Program-made: the position numbers and the translations under genes
Shown here: one piece after another, positions 31,681 to 37,141 of the stretch
Layout: the number at the start of each line of letters is the position of its first letter
How positions within the stretch are numbered: position 1 is the stretch's first letter
Notes under the pieces: generated by a model
The model's database searches: none
What the model saw: only the letters and a program-made list of their open reading frames with translations
What the model was told of the DNA's origin: nothing
Origin: Calditerrivibrio nitroreducens
GTDB taxonomy: Bacteria > Chrysiogenota > Deferribacteres > Deferribacterales > Calditerrivibrionaceae
NCBI GenBank assembly: GCA_002878065.1
Contig: PNIN01000058.1
Coordinates: forward strand, 1-37,141
DNA length: 37,141 bases
Direction of reading: 5' to 3'

Positions 31681-34290
31681 ATGAAAAAACTTCTGATATT
31701 TGCCAAAAATAATTACATAGCTGTACTAATAGTCATTTTTATAATCACTTTGCTCTTTGCTTCTAAGATTCCAAAAGTTGTCATAGACCCTTCATCAGAT
31801 GGATTCATGATTAAAGGGGATCCAGAAAAAACTTATTACGAAAAAATAATAAAAGAATTCGGATCAGACAACAGGATGATAATTTTTTTAAAAGATAAAA
31901 ATCTTTTCAGTGAAGATAAAATCAATGCAATATCAAAAGTTTTAGAAAAGCTTGAAAAATATAAATATATTTCTAAAATCGAAACTGTATATAATCAAAA
32001 AAATATAAAGTGGAGGGATGGGGGGCTTATTACTGAGGATTTCTTGGACCCTTTTAACCTCCCTTCAAAAGAAGAAATATTGCAAGCCAAGCGGGATGCA
32101 ATTGAAAATCCTATACTGAACAGCAATCTTATAAACAAAGATGGCACTGCAATGGCCATAAACATCATCATAGAAAAACACCCAGAAATTAAAAGTTATG
32201 ACACAATTGTATCTAAAGAAATAGAATCCTATCTTAAACCACTAAATGGTGTAATCGAAGAGTATTTTCAGATAGGTGGTCCTTATTTCAAGAAAAGTTT
32301 GGTGGAATATATTATTAAAGATCAAATAAAACTCGTACCATTAGCAGTTTTAGTATTATTTATAGTAGTGATTATAAGTCTACGATCTCTTTATGGAGCT
32401 TTATCACCCTTAGTAACGGCTGGTTTAAGCGTGGTTTGGACATTTGGTTTTATGGGTTTGATTGGTATACCTATAAATATAATCACAGTTATCATTCCAG
32501 CTCTTGTTATAGTTATTGGTTCAACAGAAGACATACATATGATCTCAGAATACTTTGAAGGACTTGAACATAAACAAGATAGGCATTTTGCAATAGAATT
32601 TATGGCAAATAAGATGGGGATCGCTATATTTCTTACAGCTTTTACTACTATTGCTGGATTCTCATCAATAATAACAAATGATATTACAGTTTTAAAACAA
32701 TTTGGTATAGTAACGACATTTGGTTTAACAGCAAACTTCATAATAACAGTTTTTTATACACCGGCAATGTTAAGATTAAGGGGACCATTGGAAGCTCCAA
32801 CTCATTCTGATAGATCAGATTCAAATATATTTCAAAAAATAGCTAATCTTGCATTAAAAATTACATATTTTAACAGAGGTTTTGTTTTTGGAGTTGTAGT
32901 TGTAATCACAGTAGCAATAGGTTTTGGGATGAATTTTTTAAGGATTAATAACGATACCATAAGCTATTTTAAAAAAACCTCAGAGATTAGACTTAGATCA
33001 GATATAGTAAAAGAACATTTGGCTAGGGCACAAAATTTTTACATAGTTGTTGATGCTGGTAAACCTGGTGCATTTAAAAATCCACATTACCTCAAAGAAA
33101 TATACAAAATAGTAAACCACCTAAATGAAACTAAATATTTTTCTAAGTCTATAGGTATAAGTGATTTTATTGCATTAGTGAACCAGGAGATGAATGAAGG
33201 TAATAAAAAGTTTTATGTAATTCCAGAAAGCAAAGAACTTATCGCTCAATATTATCTTCTGTTTCATAGAAAAGATATTGAAAACAACGTAAACGCAGAT
33301 TTTAGTAAAGCTAATATTATCGTCAAACATAATTTAACTTCATCTTATGAACTTAAAAATGCTATTCAAGAAGTTCAGAATTATATAAAAAACAACGTAG
33401 ACTCTTCACTAAAAATCAAGTTTACAGGTGAAAATGTACTTGTTAACGCTGCGGCAGACACAATTGCCATAGGACAGGCATGGTCTATCACTCTAATACT
33501 TTTTATAATATTTTTTATCATGTCTATATTGTTTTTAAATTTAAAAGCTGGGTTACTAAGTCTTATCCCAAATATCATACCTATATTTTTTGCTTTTGGC
33601 ACAATGGGATACCTCGGCATAGATCTAAATGTAGGAACAGCAATGATAGCAGCCATATCTATAGGCATAGCAGTCGATGATACTATCCATTTGATGGTTA
33701 GATATAATTCAGAACTAAAAAGAATGAATGATCAAGATTTAGCAATTCAAGAAACAATGCATAGTGAGGTTAGAGCAGTTGTATCAACTTCTATAGCTTT
33801 AACACTTGGTTTTAGTGTACTTGTTTTATCGAATTTTTTACCCGTAATACATTTTGGGTGGCTAAGTGCAATGGTCATGGTAATTGCACTTTTAGCAGAT
33901 CTAATAATAACACCTCTGCTTTTATCAAAAACAAGATTAATTACCCTTTGGGATATGCTAAACATCAAGTTGAAACAAAGTGTTTTCAATTCAGTCCTTT
34001 TTGAAGGGATGAAAAAATGGCAGATAAAAAAGCTTGTATTGTCATCGAAAATGAAAGAATTTAAAGAAGGGGAATATATTATAAGACAGGGGGATAAAGA
34101 AAGAACTTTTTATCTATTACTTGATGGAAAAGCAGATGTTTTTAGAAACATAGAAAATGGCGAGAGTATAAAAATAACAACTTTTGAAGATGGACAGTTT
34201 TTTGGTGAAATTGCCCTTTGTGGAGATATTGAGAGAACAGCAAATGTCATAGCAAAAACAAATTGTCTTACATTAGAATTTGACTGGTAA
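31681..34290 (+). CDS. MMPL/RND-family exporter with C-terminal cyclic-nucleotide-binding domain, cut by an in-frame stop
   Basis: This 869-aa protein has two RND halves, each with one TM, a periplasmic domain and a cluster of five TMs. Signatures include IPALVIVIGSTEDIHMISEY and AISIGIAVDDTIHLMVRYN, typical of the MMPL/HpnN-type lipid exporters. Residues ~780 onward form a cNMP-binding domain: FKEGEYIIRQGDKERTFYLL and FGEIALCGDIERTANV with the phosphate-binding GE and RTA. TAA at 34288 then stops the frame, but the same frame continues open to a TAA at 34408. It encodes about 39 residues (LERIRKFLPNITAKFFMNLS...) that fit the missing final helices of that domain. A single GAA to TAA change explains this. 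It may be nonfunctional in cNMP sensing or a sequence error. Confidence 0.88.
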   Translation: MKKLLIFAKNNYIAVLIVIFIITLLFASKIPKVVIDPSSDGFMIKGDPEKTYYEKIIKEFGSDNRMIIFLKDKNLFSEDKINAISKVLEKLEKYKYISKIETVYNQKNIKWRDGGLITEDFLDPFNLPSKEEILQAKRDAIENPILNSNLINKDGTAMAINIIIEKHPEIKSYDTIVSKEIESYLKPLNGVIEEYFQIGGPYFKKSLVEYIIKDQIKLVPLAVLVLFIVVIISLRSLYGALSPLVTAGLSVVWTFGFMGLIGIPINIITVIIPALVIVIGSTEDIHMISEYFEGLEHKQDRHFAIEFMANKMGIAIFLTAFTTIAGFSSIITNDITVLKQFGIVTTFGLTANFIITVFYTPAMLRLRGPLEAPTHSDRSDSNIFQKIANLALKITYFNRGFVFGVVVVITVAIGFGMNFLRINNDTISYFKKTSEIRLRSDIVKEHLARAQNFYIVVDAGKPGAFKNPHYLKEIYKIVNHLNETKYFSKSIGISDFIALVNQEMNEGNKKFYVIPESKELIAQYYLLFHRKDIENNVNADFSKANIIVKHNLTSSYELKNAIQEVQNYIKNNVDSSLKIKFTGENVLVNAAADTIAIGQAWSITLILFIIFFIMSILFLNLKAGLLSLIPNIIPIFFAFGTMGYLGIDLNVGTAMIAAISIGIAVDDTIHLMVRYNSELKRMNDQDLAIQETMHSEVRAVVSTSIALTLGFSVLVLSNFLPVIHFGWLSAMVMVIALLADLIITPLLLSKTRLITLWDMLNIKLKQSVFNSVLFEGMKKWQIKKLVLSSKMKEFKEGEYIIRQGDKERTFYLLLDGKADVFRNIENGESIKITTFEDGQFFGEIALCGDIERTANVIAKTNCLTLEFDW

Positions 34291-34410
34291 TCACTGGAAA
34301 GGATTAGAAAATTTTTACCCAACATTACAGCAAAATTCTTTATGAATCTTTCTAAGGTAATGAGTATAAGGCTCAAAGAAACAACAGAAAAAATTACCAA
34401 AGGAGTATAA
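34291..34410 (+). pseudogene. Detached 3' end of the RND exporter gene (last helices of the cNMP domain)
   Basis: Directly after the stop codon at 34288-34290, the same reading frame stays open to 34410 and encodes the C-terminal helix of a cyclic-nucleotide-binding domain (SLERIRKFLPNITAKFFMNL, then KVMSIRLKETTEKITKGV). It has no start codon or Shine-Dalgarno of its own, so it can only be made by readthrough. The next gene starts 2 bp later, which indicates that the original stop was at 34408. Confidence 0.75.
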
Positions 34411-34412
34411 GT

Positions 34413-34634
34413 ATGATGAAATACTTTTTGCCAATATTTTTATTATTTTTTGTAACTATATCATTTGCAGACGATTTTGATATCTTTAATGAAATTGAGG
34501 TAAAAGAACCAAAGACTGTTGAAACAAAAGATAAAAAATTCACAGATATTTTATTCTCAGGTATGGATTTTAACCTCGTTTTTAAATATTACCATTTCCT
34601 CAGTAATTTTAAGGATTTTCAAATTTTACAATAA
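34413..34634 (+). pseudogene. Short secreted protein, probably the 5' remnant of an outer-membrane partner gene
   Basis: The frame encodes 73 aa: a clear signal peptide (residues 1-19, ending ISFA), an acidic stretch DDFDIFNEIEVKEPKTVET and then GMDFNLVFKYYHFLSNF before stopping. AAGGAG lies 8 bases upstream. In relatives the LolA-like plus RND pair is usually followed by a larger outer-membrane protein gene. The present product stops just where a beta-barrel would begin, and 34635-34725 is AT-rich with no continuing gene. I therefore read it as truncated. It could instead be a genuine small periplasmic protein. Confidence 0.55.
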
Positions 34635-34725
34635 AAATACAAAAAATTTTAAAGATGATATAATTATTAGCTAAATACAATAAAATTTAAAAAAATAAAA
34701 CCCTCCCCCTGATATTATAATAATA

Positions 34726-34932
34726 CTACTCTACCACTTCATACCCTGCTTCGTCGATAGCCTCTTTTATCTTTTCTAAATCAGCTTTTGTTTCGTCGAA
34801 TTCAACTTCCACCATATTCTCTTTTGGAAATGCCACAACGGATATTACTCCATCAACATTTCCCACCTCTTTTTCCACTGCCATTTTACAATGATGGCAT
34901 GTCATTCCTGTAACTTTCAATACTTTTTTCAT
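34726..34932 (-). CDS. copZ: Copper chaperone CopZ (HMA domain)
   Basis: This 68-aa single heavy-metal-associated domain has the metal-binding MTCHHC motif (Cys12, Cys15) after a KKVLKVTG strand. It is the usual length of CopZ-type chaperones that deliver Cu+ to the ATPase. AAGGGG precedes the ATG. It follows copA on the same strand after 15 bp, so chaperone and pump are co-transcribed. Confidence 0.92.
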   Translation of the reverse strand: MKKVLKVTGMTCHHCKMAVEKEVGNVDGVISVVAFPKENMVEVEFDETKADLEKIKEAIDEAGYEVVE

Positions 34933-34947
34933 TTTACACCCCTTTTT

Positions 34948-37071
34948 TTAATATATTAGCTTCATTTTTCGCAACCTTAAGGCATTGGAAACAACAGAAA
35001 CAGAGCTAAAAGCCATTGCGGTACCTGCTATTATGGGATTTAAGAACCCAAAAGCAGCAAGAGGAATACCCAAACTATTATAAAACAATGCCCAGAATAG
35101 ATTTTGCTTAATATTTTTTAAGGTATATTCCCCTATTTTAAATGCATTATAAACTGCTCCTAAGTCACCTCTCATTACCACCACAGATGCAGATTCTATA
35201 GCAATATCTGTCCCATTACCCATTGCTATAGCTATATCCGCTGTAGCAAGTGCTGGAGCATCGTTTATTCCATCGCCTACCATCGCCACAAATTCTTTTT
35301 TCTCTCTTATTTTACTTACATATTCAGCTTTTTCTGACGGTAGCACTTCGCTTATGACGTTATTTCTATCAAGACCTATCTTTTCCGCAAAAAAATCGGC
35401 AGTTTTTCTATTATCTCCCGTTAGCAGAAATACTTCCACACCATCTTTCATAAATCTACCAACCACATCTGCTGCATCATCTTTTAATTGATCCTGCAAA
35501 AGAAAGTATCCTTCAAGTCTACCTTCTATATAAATCGCCACGATACTACCAGGCTCCTCTTCAATCGGAGTGTAAGGTTTACCCACAAAAAGCTCTTTTC
35601 CAAACCAATATCCCCTCATACCAGATCCACTCTTTTCCTCTATATCTAAAACATCAATATCATCCATTAATAAGCTTGATTTATTCGAAATATATTCAAC
35701 AATAGCTGAAGCCAGAGGATGGGATGAATGCGATTCTACTTTTTTTACCAGAGAAAATAAGAGATTTTCATCTAAAACACCTGTACTTTGAAATTTTTTA
35801 ACATATATTTTCCCTGTAGTGATAGTACCGGTCTTATCAAAAATTATCGCCTTAATCTTGTTTATATTTTCAATGGCAGCTGCATCTTTAAAAAGGATCC
35901 CTTTTTTTGCACTTACACCGCTTGATACCATTATAGATGTGGGTGTAGCAAGTCCCAGAGCACATGGGCAGGAGATTACAAGAACCGCCACAGCATTTAT
36001 CAGAGCAGTACTCAAATTGTGTGAATAGGTATACCATCCCAAAAATGTTAAAATAGATACCCCCACAACAGAAGGAACGAAAATATTTGACACCTTATCG
36101 GCAAAGCGCTGTATAGGTGCTTTTGAAGTCTGCACATTTTCTATTAATCTGATTATCTGGCTTAATATTGTCCCTTCAGAAGTGGTGGAGGCAATCATTT
36201 TAAAAATATAATGTTTATTTATCGTGCCACCTATTACCCTATCCCCTACTGTTTTATCTATAGGAAGAGATTCACCAGTAATCATAGACTCATCAATCAA
36301 TCCTTTACCCTCAACGATCTCACCATCAACCGGGACTTTATCACCACTACCCACCAACAATAAATCACCCACTTTAATATCCTTTATATCAATTTCATAA
36401 ATAATACCATCTTTTATAACTTTAGCTTTTTTAGGAGCATAATCAATCAACTTCTTTATTGCATCAGATGCCTTTCCGGTGGCTTTTGCTTCCATATACT
36501 TACCGAATAAAACGAGTGTTATCAGTATGGCAGATGTTTCAAAATATAGATCCCCACCTTTAAAGATATTAAATACACTAAATATATAGGCTGTACTCGT
36601 ACCAAGCGCCACCAGAAGATCCATATTGGCTCCACCAGTTTTTAAGTTGTGATATGCACCTTTATAAAATTGAAAACCACAATAAAACTGCACTGGTGTA
36701 GCAAGTATCAATTGAACATATGGGTTCATAAGAAATTCAGCAGAACTTATATGTAATAGGTGAAAAATCATTCCAAGAAAGAGAGGTGTACTAAAAATAA
36801 AACCCACAATAATTTTTATTAAAATCCACTTTTCAAAGCTTTCTTCATTGAGATTTTTGTTAAAAAGTTTAGCGCCGTAACCAAGATCTTCAATAATTTT
36901 TATAATTTTATCAAGCTGAATTTTCGTTTCATCAAATACTACTTCCCCCGTTTGCAAAGGAAGGTTTACACTGACATTTAAAACTCCATCAGTTCTTTTG
37001 AGTTTTTTTTCTATCCTTCCGGAGCATGCAGCACATGTCATTCCTGAAATCGACAATTTCACATTCTTCAC
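34948..37071 (-). CDS. copA: Cu+-exporting P1B-type ATPase
   Basis: This 707-aa P-type ATPase has one N-terminal HMA domain (GMTCAACSG, Cys13 and Cys16), eight TM helices, the transmembrane CPC metal site (Cys368-Pro-Cys370 in VISCPCALGLATPTS), the phosphorylation site DKTGTITTG (Asp412), the HP motif in SHSSHPLASAIVEY, and the hinge MVGDGINDAPALATADIAIA. This pattern is that of CopA, which exports Cu+ from the cytoplasm. I prefer the GTG at 37071, 7 bases after GGAGG; a TTG at 37074 is directly adjacent. No copper regulator is in the window; 37075-37141 is AT-rich leader. Confidence 0.95.
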   Translation of the reverse strand: MKNVKLSISGMTCAACSGRIEKKLKRTDGVLNVSVNLPLQTGEVVFDETKIQLDKIIKIIEDLGYGAKLFNKNLNEESFEKWILIKIIVGFIFSTPLFLGMIFHLLHISSAEFLMNPYVQLILATPVQFYCGFQFYKGAYHNLKTGGANMDLLVALGTSTAYIFSVFNIFKGGDLYFETSAILITLVLFGKYMEAKATGKASDAIKKLIDYAPKKAKVIKDGIIYEIDIKDIKVGDLLLVGSGDKVPVDGEIVEGKGLIDESMITGESLPIDKTVGDRVIGGTINKHYIFKMIASTTSEGTILSQIIRLIENVQTSKAPIQRFADKVSNIFVPSVVGVSILTFLGWYTYSHNLSTALINAVAVLVISCPCALGLATPTSIMVSSGVSAKKGILFKDAAAIENINKIKAIIFDKTGTITTGKIYVKKFQSTGVLDENLLFSLVKKVESHSSHPLASAIVEYISNKSSLLMDDIDVLDIEEKSGSGMRGYWFGKELFVGKPYTPIEEEPGSIVAIYIEGRLEGYFLLQDQLKDDAADVVGRFMKDGVEVFLLTGDNRKTADFFAEKIGLDRNNVISEVLPSEKAEYVSKIREKKEFVAMVGDGINDAPALATADIAIAMGNGTDIAIESASVVVMRGDLGAVYNAFKIGEYTLKNIKQNLFWALFYNSLGIPLAAFGFLNPIIAGTAMAFSSVSVVSNALRLRKMKLIY

Positions 37072-37141
37072 CAATCTACCTCCTGGTTTTGCTAATTGAT
37101 AATTTTAGCTGAAAAAATCAAGATTTTTTAAAATAGGTTAT

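Noticed and set aside
34635..34725. Possible terminator or small gene between the secreted remnant and copZ
   Set aside because: The stretch is almost pure A/T apart from a C-rich patch; I find no stable stem or ribosome site.
1..37141. tRNA genes, CRISPR arrays, insertion sequences or phage genes
   Set aside because: Gaps between genes are short, show no repeat-spacer pattern or cloverleaf that I can recognise, and no transposase, integrase or Cas-like protein is encoded.

Overview
The window looks like chromosomal DNA of a low-GC, Gram-negative, probably anaerobic or thermophilic bacterium. It carries lipid A/LPS genes (waaA, two acyltransferases, gmhB), a TAXI-TRAP uptake system, an Mrp/Mbh-type cation antiporter operon and the rpsF-ssb-rpsR cluster. 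Protein style and gene mix suggest Deferribacterota (Calditerrivibrio/Deferribacter-like); this is inference from recognition, not a database result. I see no tRNA, rRNA, CRISPR array, IS element or phage gene.

Layout. 1-4.1 kb: a patatin-like phospholipase (+) faces a TAXI receptor plus fused TRAP permease operon (-). A strong intrinsic terminator lies between receptor and permease, and the receptor's signal peptide is out of frame with its body. 4.2-10 kb (+): a J-domain/TPR protein from a near-consensus promoter, then a tightly overlapping polyphosphate operon of two Ppx/GppA-HD paralogues (the second with a degraded active site) and polyphosphate kinase. 10-17.3 kb (-): ten overlapping genes of an Mrp-type antiporter in the archaeal Mbh module order (E-F-G-D/E-B-C-D), extended by a second MrpD/NuoM-like subunit, an 87-aa small membrane protein and a NuoL-like subunit. 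17.5-21.2 kb (-): an NhaD/ArsB-type transporter overlapping a CBS-pair protein, a CDF metal transporter and a DUF2232-like membrane protein. 21.2-22.4 kb (-): rpsR, ssb, rpsF, with a hairpin in the rpsF leader.

22.5-26.3 kb (+): lysA-like decarboxylase, terminator, mobA and a PAS-type sensor histidine kinase. 26.4-30.8 kb (+): a cell-envelope operon with a DegT/AHBA sugar aminotransferase, DUF374 acyltransferase, waaA (Kdo transferase), an LpxL-type acyltransferase and gmhB, nearly all overlapping. 30.9-34.6 kb (+): an envelope lipid/lipoprotein module of a LolA-like periplasmic protein and an MMPL/RND exporter fused to a cyclic-nucleotide-binding domain cut by an in-frame stop, then a 73-aa secreted remnant. 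34.7-37.1 kb (-): copper chaperone copZ and Cu+-ATPase copA.

The main points for follow-up are three possible gene lesions (TAXI receptor frameshift, RND-cNMP nonsense codon, truncated third gene), the extended Mbh-ordered antiporter with its small extra subunit, the degenerate Ppx paralogue kept between ppx and ppk, and the rpsF leader hairpin.
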